In this document: positions 1 through 5,960 of the stretch, piece by piece | Position numbering within the stretch: the first letter of the stretch is position 1 | Layout of the letters: each line of letters begins with the position of its first letter | Assembly (NCBI GenBank): GCA_946479115.1 | Contig: CAMLED010000051.1 | Coordinates: 1-6,586 of the forward strand | Length of the DNA: 6,586 nt | Source: an uncultured Candidatus Saccharibacteria bacterium | GTDB taxonomy: Bacteria; Patescibacteria; Saccharimonadia; Saccharimonadales; UBA6022 | Direction: 5' to 3' | Program-made: the position numbers and the translations under genes | The notes under the pieces: generated by a model | Database searches by the model: none | What the model saw: only the letters and a program-made list of their open reading frames with translations | Told to the model about the DNA's origin: nothing

Positions 1-615
1 GTCGAGCCGGGTCACAGTATGAAAACCTGTCCAACATGTAAAGGTGCAGGCCAGCAAACTCGTGTCATGAATACGATTTTTGGACAAATTCAACAGGCGG
101 TTACATGTGAAACCTGTCATGGTGCTGGTAAGGTTCCGGAAGTTGTTTGTTCTGTCTGTAAAGGCAAGGGCACTGAGCGCCGCAAGCAAAAGATTACCCT
201 CAAGGTTCCAGCGGGTATCGATGACGGTGCAACAATTCGTCTGAAAGAACGCGGCGAAGCTGTTGGCGGTGGGGCACGAGGTGATTTATATGTTCATATT
301 CGTGTCAAAGCGCATAAAAAGTTCACCCGCGAAGGCGATATTATTCTGTCAGAAGAGCATGTCAGCATGATTGATGCTGCACTTGGTACCGAAATTGAAG
401 TTGAGACTGTTGATGGTATGGTTCGCATGAAAGTGCCAACCGGTACTCAGAGCGGAACTGACTTTAAACTGTCTGGTCATGGCGTGCCACACCTGCGCAG
501 CACCACTCGTGGTTCGCAAATCGTCAGTGTTATTGTAGATACGCCGACTAAACTTACGAAAAAGCAAAAAGACTTGCTTGAACAGTTCGATAGTAAAAAA
601 CGCAGCCTGTTTTAG
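1..615 (+). CDS. dnaJ: Chaperone protein DnaJ (Hsp40), C-terminal part
   Basis: DnaJ is a cytoplasmic co-chaperone that delivers unfolded clients to DnaK and stimulates its ATPase. The reading frame is open from base 1, so the first in-frame ATG at 19 is internal and the true start lies left of the window. The J domain, Gly/Phe linker and first zinc-finger motif are missing. Visible are three CxxCxGxG motifs, CPTCKGAG (28-51), CETCHGAG and CSVCKGKG, preceded by GVEPG-like residues that normally follow the first motif. Next come the client-binding beta domains, with KVPAGIDDGATIRLKERGEA, then GDLYVHIRVKAHKKF, then a KVPTGTQSGTDFKLSGHGVP stretch. A Lys-rich C-terminal tail ends the protein at TAG 613-615. 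All expected C-terminal elements are intact. A DnaK or GrpE gene upstream would be usual but is outside the window. Assignment is very secure. Confidence 0.97.
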   Translation, partial: VEPGHSMKTCPTCKGAGQQTRVMNTIFGQIQQAVTCETCHGAGKVPEVVCSVCKGKGTERRKQKITLKVPAGIDDGATIRLKERGEAVGGGARGDLYVHIRVKAHKKFTREGDIILSEEHVSMIDAALGTEIEVETVDGMVRMKVPTGTQSGTDFKLSGHGVPHLRSTTRGSQIVSVIVDTPTKLTKKQKDLLEQFDSKKRSLF

Positions 616-623
616 CTCTAGCA

Positions 624-644
624 TTATCCCCTTGCTTGGGATAA
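624..644 (+). promoter_or_regulatory. Hairpin in the dnaJ / membrane-gene intergenic leader
   Basis: TTATCCC (624-630) and GGGATAA (638-644) form a perfect 7-bp stem with a 7-base loop. It starts nine bases after the dnaJ stop. No run of T follows the stem, so it is not a standard intrinsic terminator; it may be an attenuating or mRNA-stabilising stem. Part of its left arm and loop, TCCCCTT (627-633), is also complementary to AAGGGGA (660-666), the ribosome binding site of the next gene. The two pairings cannot form at once. No convincing promoter was found in 616-673, so the downstream gene may be read from a dnaJ transcript. Confidence 0.45.
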
Positions 645-660
645 GATAAGTGTAAGTTTA

Positions 661-667
661 AGGGGAG
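661..667 (+). promoter_or_regulatory. Shine-Dalgarno site of the giant membrane-protein gene
   Basis: AGGGGAG sits six bases before the ATG at 674 and fixes that start. It is the clearest purine-rich ribosome binding site near the left end, and its AAGGGGA core (660-666) can base-pair with TCCCCTT at 627-633. Confidence 0.7.
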
Positions 668-673
668 AGATAA

Positions 674-3600
674 ATGGCTGGCTTTTGGTTTTTCGTGTGT
701 GTTGTATTGGTTATTATCTTGATATCACGCCGCCGACCCGAAGATGACTCTTACGCTCAAGGCTATTGGGACGGCTACCGTGCATTCGGCGCCAAATTAC
801 AAGAACGCATCACCGCCAAAAAAACTGATGCGACGTCACTAAGGCATTTAATTGACGAAGGTCACGGTGCTGAACAGAACCAAGTCGAGACTGCGGCTGC
901 ACGTACCCCCGAACAAGTCTTTATGGAAGATACCTACGCTACCAATGATGACGATATCGAAAACAAGCTTGATACTGTCGGCTGGTCACAATCAACGGCC
1001 GTTGAGTCTGTCGAGTTAACACCCGAACAAAAAGCCCAGCGCTCACTGCGGAATCTCAATATTATATTGTACGCGGCAAGTTTCTTGCTTGTTGCTGCCG
1101 GTGCTCTGTTTGTGTCTTCTTCGTCATCATCGATTGTAAAGTTAGTTGGTGTTATGGTCATTATTGCGCTGTTTTACAGTGTTGGGTTTGCTGTCTATCT
1201 AAAAAGCCAGCGGCTACGACCAGCGGCTTTGGCGTTCCTAGGAACGGGATTGGCATTGATTCCCTTTGCAGGTTTTGCTTTGCAGCAATATACCGATTTA
1301 AGCCCAAGCCAGTCATGGGCAATCACTTCTACTGTCGGATTAATAGCCTACTTCGCGGTGGCAATTCGCTTGCGTAGCCAACTTGTTTCGTATTTGACGA
1401 TGGCATTTGTATTATCTCTGGCAGCATCAATGACCGCCATGAGTACTAAGCTTGTTATGTGGCAATTTGCAACGATGATCGTCGTATCACTCCTCGCGAG
1501 TGTGTTGGCGCGATTAGCGCCAAAATGGGTACCGCAAATCTTTAGCGAACCGATTGAACGGACAGGTCAGATCATTACTCCGGTTGCACTCGTGGCTAGT
1601 TTGGTCTTGTTCGATAAACTATCGTTGATTGACTATGAGGTTGTCTTTGCGTTAGCGACACTGCACTACCTGGTCGCCTGGTTGCAGACCCGCGATATCG
1701 TGTATGAAACAACGATTCGTGTTCTGTCATATGTTGTACTATCGTTGATTGCTTGGGATGTTTTTGATGCCAATGCTGCCGTGACTGCCTTTACTATGAC
1801 ATTGTTACTGACATTCCAGCACGCGTATTCATTGTTGATGGCGCCGCGGCCAGGACGGGTGATCCGCGAACGTACTTGGATGAGCGTGGTCTTCGCTCTG
1901 CAGTTTGTTTTATTCCTATTTTGGATGAGTGATCCCCAGGCGGCTTTATTTAGCAGTATTAGCTTGGCGGTTATTGGAGCGACGAGTGCGGTTATTGCTT
2001 GGCGGCTTCGCTTAGTAGCGATGGGGTATGTTGGGCTATTTGCCTCAGTGCTATTACCTTTTATCGTCGTGCGTGATCTCTTCATTGTTAGCTTGCCGTG
2101 GTGGCTATTGACGGTATGGTTTGGTGTAATGGCCGTCCAGGCGCTGTCGCTGTATCATCAGTATCGTCAGCGCTCGGTTGGACTACGGGTCTTTATGACG
2201 ATCGCTTACGTGGCGTATGCATTCCTTGCACTTGTTACTGCCTGGTCGGACGGGGGTTCACTAGTAATCGCAGCGACGAGCATTGGCTTGGCGATCTTTG
2301 CACTGGCCGTTTCATATATAGCAAAAGCAACCTACGTTGAGCTAGCAACGCCGCTCCTATTAGTGATGGGCATGGTATCGCTCAGTGATCTTTTAGCAAT
2401 TACTGCACCATGGAACTACCTGTTTATCGGTGGCGTGACAGCAATTATCCTGTGGGGTATGACTTTGCTCCATGGGTACTTTAAACAAACTGAACGGCAG
2501 GCAATTATGCTGACTTCAGCTCAGCTGGCACTGCTCATCTGTACAGGTGTTGTACTGGGAAATGACGTTGTCGCCAATAAAGTTGTCTTCGCCGTGATGA
2601 TGGTCGCAGCCTTCGCTGCCTTGGTACTGCGATGGCGTTACCGTACTCAGACTGTGCTTAGCGCAATCTTTATCTGTTCGTATCCTGTGTATTTTTTGGC
2701 TGCATTATCGATTGGGCTACTGATCAACTCGGATTGGGTAGCGACCGCAACCGGCCTGGGTGTCGTTCTGTTTATCCTGTCGTCATATGTTGAACGACAA
2801 GCCTATGTTCAAATCGTAAGTGCCGTTTTGACGACGGTGACACTTGGTATTATTTCGTCACGAGTAGGTATTCCTTCGGAGTGGTATGCACTGTTTACAT
2901 TTGGTGGTTCAGCGCTGTTATTCTATGGAGCAACGGGATTACATGCGGCGTACAAACAAGCTACGCGCCAACTTATTATGGCAACGGCAGCTCAAACGAC
3001 ACTATTTATGATTATCTTCGGTGCGATAAGCGGGCATTATGCGGTGATACTGACATCGTTCATTATTCTCATAATTTGGGCAGTATTATCGTTGGCGCTG
3101 CGTTGGTGGTGTCGTGATCGTTCACCGCGCTTTGGGATGCTATTTGCGATTTCGTACCCCGTTTACTATGCCGGGTCATTACTACTGATTGGTTCGCTCG
3201 CGTCAATTTGGGGTGTTATTGCATTGACACTCGGTGCAGTAATATTTTGGGCAGCGTCATATGCCGAGCGTGCTCCGTGGCTCGTATTGCTGGGTAACCT
3301 TTTCGTAGTAATTGCGAGCTTTAGTTTCTGGTGGTGGGCTGGCTTTAATAGTAACTGGATGATACTAGGTGTTGCATGGATAGTAGCGACACTATTCTAC
3401 TTTGGCTATTGGGTGCTTTCAGGTTTGCAGGACACTTGGCGCAGCCGTGCGCTACTATGGTCAACCTGGGTTGCCCTAGGGCTAGCTGCTTTGACGCATT
3501 TATTTAGCACTACACTTGGAATTGCAGCTGGTGCGACCGTGATAGCTTTGGCTGTAACTTTAGGTATCGAAGGATGGCGCGCGCGACGATATGGGCTTGT

Positions 3601-4036
3601 TGAGACATCAGTGTACATTGCGACATTCGGCCTTCAGCGTATCATCGAAGTGCTGTTGCCAGATTTGAACACGGTACTATATGCGCATTGGTGGGCGCTC
3701 ACTATTGCATTAGTGGCCTTCATTCGTCCTACGAACAAACAAGTTCGCTTGATCATCGCAACTGGTTTTGTGACAGCGTCGTCTGGTATTTTCGCACTGA
3801 CCGAGGGTGGCTATTACCAATTACTATTCTTGGTTGAACATCTTACACTACTCGTTGCCGGTGCGTTGCTATCAAAGAGCTGGGCGATTTGGTGGGGGAT
3901 TAGTGCCTCGACTGTTGCGATTCTGTACTTCCTTCGCGAGTACACATTCTTGTGGTTGGGCTTCTTGGGACTTCTGATGATCGGTATTGTCGTGTGGCGT
4001 TTGTTGCGAGGCGGCAATGATCATAACCGTGCGTAA
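674..4036 (+). CDS. Giant polytopic membrane protein with tandem six-helix repeats
   Basis: Function unknown. The 1120-residue product has a single N-terminal membrane helix (about 3-19) followed by RRR. Next is a soluble, mostly acidic stretch (about 20-120) with a Gly-Tyr-rich motif, YAQGYWDGYRAFG, at 28-40. From about residue 127 to 1110 the protein is almost entirely hydrophobic, and I count roughly 35 to 40 candidate membrane segments separated by short Arg/Lys-rich loops. Residues about 264-1050 read as five units of about 158 residues, six segments each. Recurring marks are a KQ..RQ.IM.T.AQ loop, SYPVY and SY.ER. The segment from 127 (LNIILYAASFLLVAAGALFV) and the C-terminal end (LGFLGLLMIGIVVWRLLR) resemble large DUF2157/DUF2339-like bacterial membrane proteins, but I cannot confirm a family. 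No catalytic motif was recognised. The start is set by the Shine-Dalgarno site at 661-667. The frame is intact, and the gene may be co-transcribed with dnaJ. Confidence 0.9.
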   Translation: MAGFWFFVCVVLVIILISRRRPEDDSYAQGYWDGYRAFGAKLQERITAKKTDATSLRHLIDEGHGAEQNQVETAAARTPEQVFMEDTYATNDDDIENKLDTVGWSQSTAVESVELTPEQKAQRSLRNLNIILYAASFLLVAAGALFVSSSSSSIVKLVGVMVIIALFYSVGFAVYLKSQRLRPAALAFLGTGLALIPFAGFALQQYTDLSPSQSWAITSTVGLIAYFAVAIRLRSQLVSYLTMAFVLSLAASMTAMSTKLVMWQFATMIVVSLLASVLARLAPKWVPQIFSEPIERTGQIITPVALVASLVLFDKLSLIDYEVVFALATLHYLVAWLQTRDIVYETTIRVLSYVVLSLIAWDVFDANAAVTAFTMTLLLTFQHAYSLLMAPRPGRVIRERTWMSVVFALQFVLFLFWMSDPQAALFSSISLAVIGATSAVIAWRLRLVAMGYVGLFASVLLPFIVVRDLFIVSLPWWLLTVWFGVMAVQALSLYHQYRQRSVGLRVFMTIAYVAYAFLALVTAWSDGGSLVIAATSIGLAIFALAVSYIAKATYVELATPLLLVMGMVSLSDLLAITAPWNYLFIGGVTAIILWGMTLLHGYFKQTERQAIMLTSAQLALLICTGVVLGNDVVANKVVFAVMMVAAFAALVLRWRYRTQTVLSAIFICSYPVYFLAALSIGLLINSDWVATATGLGVVLFILSSYVERQAYVQIVSAVLTTVTLGIISSRVGIPSEWYALFTFGGSALLFYGATGLHAAYKQATRQLIMATAAQTTLFMIIFGAISGHYAVILTSFIILIIWAVLSLALRWWCRDRSPRFGMLFAISYPVYYAGSLLLIGSLASIWGVIALTLGAVIFWAASYAERAPWLVLLGNLFVVIASFSFWWWAGFNSNWMILGVAWIVATLFYFGYWVLSGLQDTWRSRALLWSTWVALGLAALTHLFSTTLGIAAGATVIALAVTLGIEGWRARRYGLVETSVYIATFGLQRIIEVLLPDLNTVLYAHWWALTIALVAFIRPTNKQVRLIIATGFVTASSGIFALTEGGYYQLLFLVEHLTLLVAGALLSKSWAIWWGISASTVAILYFLREYTFLWLGFLGLLMIGIVVWRLLRGGNDHNRA
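1463..3823 (+). repeat. Array of five degenerate ~158-residue six-helix protein repeats
   Basis: By eye, residues 264-421, 422-579, 580-736, 737-894 and 895-1050 of the giant membrane protein align as successive units, each with about six hydrophobic segments. The last three begin at Trp 580, 737 and 895. A central mark recurs as LSYVV (351-355), AYVAY (511-515), SYPVY (669-673) and SYPVY (827-831), a spacing of 158 to 159 residues. Its upstream Arg-rich loop is also seen in the fifth unit (WRARRYG, 968-974). A later mark recurs as SYIAK (547), SYVER (704) and SYAER (862). The similarity is at protein level, not nucleotide level, so the duplication is old. Outer units are more divergent and their edges are approximate. 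Confidence 0.65.
2411..3355 (+). repeat. Best-conserved adjacent repeat pair inside the membrane protein
   Basis: Residues 580-736 (2411-2881) and 737-894 (2882-3355) match along their whole length with an offset of 157 to 158 residues. Matching pairs are LLHGYFKQTERQAIMLTSAQ with GLHAAYKQATRQLIMATAAQ, SYPVYFLAALSIG with SYPVYYAGSLLLIG, and SYVERQAYV with SYAERAPWL. This is the direct evidence for internal duplication. Confidence 0.85.
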
Positions 4037-4048
4037 GGCTCTTATCTG

Positions 4049-4077
4049 TTGACATAAGCGGCATATCGTGTTAATAT
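4049..4077 (+). promoter_or_regulatory. Strong promoter of the rimB-like/rimK operon
   Basis: A perfect -35 box TTGACA (4049-4054) is followed after 17 bases by TAATAT (4072-4077), preceded by TG at 4069-4070 to give an extended -10. Transcription should start near 4083-4085, only about 4 to 6 bases before the ATG at 4089. No Shine-Dalgarno sequence fits in that space, so the message is probably leaderless. TACAAT (4080-4085) is another -10-like word, but it would need a 25-base spacer and would place the start inside the gene. Confidence 0.75.
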
Positions 4078-4089
4078 AGTACAATATTA
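4072..4089 (+). promoter_or_regulatory. Imperfect palindrome over -10 and start codon, possible operator
   Basis: TAATATAGTACAATATTA is symmetric about 4080/4081 at eight of nine base pairs, the exception being A4078/A4083. It covers the -10 box, the predicted transcription start and the first base of the ATG, a position from which a bound repressor could block the promoter. The site is AT-rich, so chance is a real alternative. No regulator gene is in the window. Confidence 0.35.
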
Positions 4090-4514
4090 TGAAGAGAATA
4101 ACACTAGGACATGTCGAGACGGTCGGAATCCCAACACTTGGAATTGATCGCGTTGTGGCCAAGGTAGACACCGGGGCTTTTTCGGGTGCCTTGCACTGTA
4201 CGGACATCGCACTGAGCCCAGATGGAACGCTTAGTTTTAATCCAATGGGTGACAAGAATCTTCATACCAAGACAACTGACTTTAAGAAACTTATAGTGCG
4301 AAGTGCCAGTGGTCATACTTCGGAACGGTTTCAAATACGTGTTGATATCAGCATTGATGGTGTATTATACGCAGCGACGATTGGTCTAACTGATCGGTCT
4401 GATATGGCGCGGGAAATGCTCATAGGGAGACGTTTCTTACGGCAACACAATATGACAGTCGATGTAACAATTAACGGTGAACATGATAATGAATGGAAGC
4501 GAGTAAACTTATGA
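4089..4514 (+). CDS. Retropepsin-like aspartic protease, RimB / PF05618 type
   Basis: This 141-residue protein matches the small family often labelled 'putative ATP-dependent zinc protease' (Pfam PF05618, COG4067), whose fold is actually retropepsin-like. Family marks in order are VETVGIPTLGI (9-19), the active-site motif KVDTGAFSGALH (25-36) with Asp27 as the presumed catalytic aspartate, a SASGHTSERFQIRVDI beta region (72-87), and the TDRSDMAREMLIGRRFL block (101-117) followed by VDV. One Asp-Thr-Gly per chain implies a dimeric active site. No zinc or ATP site is visible, so the usual database name is misleading. The stop codon overlaps the rimK start (ATGA, 4511-4514). In Pseudomonas a protease of this family, RimB, is encoded with rimK, so a role in RimK modification is the likely reading. 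Its substrate here is unknown. The start is supported by the family's N-terminal length and by the leaderless promoter. Confidence 0.85.
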   Translation: MKRITLGHVETVGIPTLGIDRVVAKVDTGAFSGALHCTDIALSPDGTLSFNPMGDKNLHTKTTDFKKLIVRSASGHTSERFQIRVDISIDGVLYAATIGLTDRSDMAREMLIGRRFLRQHNMTVDVTINGEHDNEWKRVNL

Positions 4515-5422
4515 AAATTGCAATTTTATCCAACGGTCCTGGCAACTATTCAACCAAGCGTTTGAAAGAAGTAGCGCTCGCTCGTGGCCATGAAGTGACG
4601 GTTATTAAATACCGTGAATGCTACGCCTCGATTGAGAAAAACAATCCTACCGTTAGTTATAAAGGTGAAGATTTAGCGCAGTTCGATGCGATTATTCCGC
4701 GTATTGCCGCTAACATGACTCGTTACGGTACGGCCATCGTGCGTCAACTAGAAATGCAAGGTGTCTATACTGTATCAAGTTCGATCGCGATCAACCGCTC
4801 ACGTGATAAATTGCGTAGTTCGCAGTTACTCGCCAAGGCTGGTGTTGGCATTCCTAAGACTGTCTTTTCACGTAACTCGACTGACATTGATGACTTGATT
4901 GAAAAGCTTGGTGGCACGCCAGTTATTATCAAGCTTGCGCGCGGTACACATGGTAATGGTGTTGTTTTGGCTGAATCTAAAAAGGCCGCAAAATCAGTAC
5001 TGCAGGCATTCTATTTAACGAACGATGACGGTACAAACGTGCTGTTGCAAGAATTTGTGAAGGAATCTGCTGGTACAGACATTCGTGCCTTTGTCGTTGG
5101 TGGCCGCGTGGTTGCTAGCATGAAACGCCAGAGTCTTGATGACGATTTCCGTTCAAACCTCCACAAGGGTGGTGAAGGAACGATCGTTAAATTGACCGAA
5201 GAAGAACGCAAAATGGCCATTAAAGCAGCGCGTGCTATGGGCCTTAACCTAGCCGGTGTTGATATGATGCGCTCAGAGCGCGGTCCATTGGTTCTAGAAG
5301 TAAATGCCAGCCCAGGCTTTGGTATTGAAAAAGTAACAGGTCGTGACGTCGCAACACCAATTATTGAATATGTTGAGATGAACGCTAAACGTCGCAACAA
5401 AAAAGACAAAGTCGGCGCATAG
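4511..5422 (+). CDS. rimK: RimK-type ATP-grasp glutamate ligase (ribosomal protein S6 modification)
   Basis: In E. coli, RimK uses ATP to add glutamate residues to the C-terminus of ribosomal protein S6 and can also make poly-alpha-glutamate. The 303-residue product is close to the E. coli length of 300 and parallels it from the first residues (MKIAILS). It has an N-terminal domain with HEV, FDAIIPRI and RYGTAIVRQLEM motifs, then INRSRDKLRSSQLLAKAGV (94-112). The ATP-grasp part has VIIKLARGTHGNGVVLAE (138-155), LLQEFVKE (178-185), DIRAFVVGGRVVA (190-202) and the FRSNLHKGG loop (213-221). The metal-binding residues Asp251, Glu263 and Asn265 lie in GVDMMRSERGPLVLEVNASP. A Lys/Arg-rich tail follows. 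I chose ATG 4511 over ATG 4493, which would add MEASKL and deepen the overlap. Translation is probably coupled to the upstream protease gene. The substrate in this organism is inferred; S6 is not in the window. Confidence 0.95.
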   Translation: MKIAILSNGPGNYSTKRLKEVALARGHEVTVIKYRECYASIEKNNPTVSYKGEDLAQFDAIIPRIAANMTRYGTAIVRQLEMQGVYTVSSSIAINRSRDKLRSSQLLAKAGVGIPKTVFSRNSTDIDDLIEKLGGTPVIIKLARGTHGNGVVLAESKKAAKSVLQAFYLTNDDGTNVLLQEFVKESAGTDIRAFVVGGRVVASMKRQSLDDDFRSNLHKGGEGTIVKLTEEERKMAIKAARAMGLNLAGVDMMRSERGPLVLEVNASPGFGIEKVTGRDVATPIIEYVEMNAKRRNKKDKVGA

Positions 5423-5424
5423 AT

Positions 5425-5443
5425 ACCGTTTATCCTTAACGGT
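5425..5443 (+). promoter_or_regulatory. Inverted repeat between rimK and the next promoter's -10
   Basis: ACCGTT (5425-5430) and AACGGT (5438-5443) form a perfect 6-bp inverted repeat around a 7-base loop, two bases after the rimK stop. No T-run follows directly, so termination is doubtful. The repeat fills the -35 region of the downstream promoter and could serve as a protein-binding site. Confidence 0.4.
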
Positions 5444-5451
5444 GCTATAAT
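5443..5451 (+). promoter_or_regulatory. Extended -10 promoter of the DUF192-like operon
   Basis: TGCTATAAT carries a perfect TATAAT (5446-5451) with the TGn extension. No good -35 is present at the right distance (the best positions read ATACCG or TACCGT), so activity would rest on the extended -10 or on an activator at the adjoining inverted repeat. The predicted transcription start is about 5457-5459. Confidence 0.6.
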
Positions 5452-5457
5452 GTCTCT

Positions 5458-5478
5458 ATGACAGGACAGTGTAGATAG
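5458..5478 (+). other. Possible six-codon leader ORF (MTGQCR)
   Basis: ATG at 5458 reads M-T-G-Q-C-R and stops at TAG 5476-5478, two bases before the ATG of the DUF192-like gene. The ATG coincides with the predicted transcription start, so it could be translated as a leaderless mini-ORF feeding ribosomes to the next start. The main gene has only a weak AGGA (5463-5466) about 14 bases upstream. The ORF is too short for its translation to be shown from sequence. Confidence 0.25.
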
Positions 5479-5480
5479 TC

Positions 5481-5960
5481 ATGAGTCTGCGTAAGGATCG
5501 TCTTTCCTGGGCGTTCATAGGACTTGGCTTGGCGGTGGTGGGCGTTACCGCTTATTTTGTATTGATGCCGCAACTACGTCCACAGCTGACTCTTCGGCTT
5601 GGTGATGGTGTATTCAGCGCGGTTGTCCTGAAAACTGGTCAAGAAAAAACGTACGATCTAAATAAAAAAGCGCTGCATGATAACCAAGCAGTGTTGCATG
5701 TGTACGATTACGATGGGCGATGGGCGGTAGATGTTAAAAAACGCACGGCTATTTTTGATATCATATGGCTCGACAGTAACAAGAAGGTTGTTTATATCGT
5801 CAAACACGCGTCCGGCGACAGTAAACCTGAAACGACTTTCCGTCCGGCTGAATCTGCACGGTATATCGTAGAATTTCCTGGAGGCACGGTTGAAAGTAAA
5901 TCAATGCATATTGGTGGCACGGCATTTTTTGACGAAGCAGAACTAGGAGTGAATAAATGA
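5481..5960 (+). CDS. Membrane-anchored DUF192-like protein
   Basis: The 159-residue protein starts with a short basic end (MSLRKDR) and one hydrophobic helix (about 9-29). An extracytoplasmic domain follows that resembles DUF192 (PF02643, COG1430), a family of unknown biochemical role. The match is clearest in the second half: AIFDIIWLDSNKKVVYIVKHA (90-110), then PAESARYIVEFPGGTVES (122-139) and the HIGG turn (143-146). These fit the family's LDIIFID..G.VV.I, PA.YVLE.PAG and GD blocks. The usual front motifs (GLM and a WMKNT-like segment) are degraded; VKKRTAIFDI stands where MKNT..PLDI would be. The helix lacks a cysteine lipobox and has no clear cleavage site, so I read it as an anchor. The gene has its own extended -10 promoter and overlaps the next gene by four bases. 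Role unknown. Confidence 0.75.
   Translation: MSLRKDRLSWAFIGLGLAVVGVTAYFVLMPQLRPQLTLRLGDGVFSAVVLKTGQEKTYDLNKKALHDNQAVLHVYDYDGRWAVDVKKRTAIFDIIWLDSNKKVVYIVKHASGDSKPETTFRPAESARYIVEFPGGTVESKSMHIGGTAFFDEAELGVNK
5945..5949 (+). promoter_or_regulatory. Shine-Dalgarno site of the small membrane-protein gene
   Basis: AGGAG lies seven bases before ATG 5957, inside the 3' end of the DUF192-like gene. It is the best canonical ribosome binding site in the window and supports independent re-initiation at the overlapping start. Confidence 0.75.

Noticed and set aside
19..21. ATG as the start of DnaJ
   Set aside because: The frame is open to base 1, and the upstream residues (VEPGHS) continue the known DnaJ zinc-finger region, so the gene is cut by the window edge rather than short.
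1115..1132. Run of six serine codons in the giant membrane protein
   Set aside because: The codons are mixed (TCT, TCG, TCA), so it is not a slippage-type microsatellite. It is simply a polar turn between two helices.
1618..1751. Exact 14-base direct repeat ACTATCGTTGATTG at 1618-1631 and 1738-1751
   Set aside because: Both copies encode LSLI in the same frame within membrane helices 40 residues apart. Common hydrophobic codons explain it, and the flanks do not match.
4493..4510. Earlier ATG giving rimK six extra residues
   Set aside because: E. coli RimK begins MKIAILS, exactly as at 4511, and the ATGA overlap at 4511-4514 is a typical coupled start.
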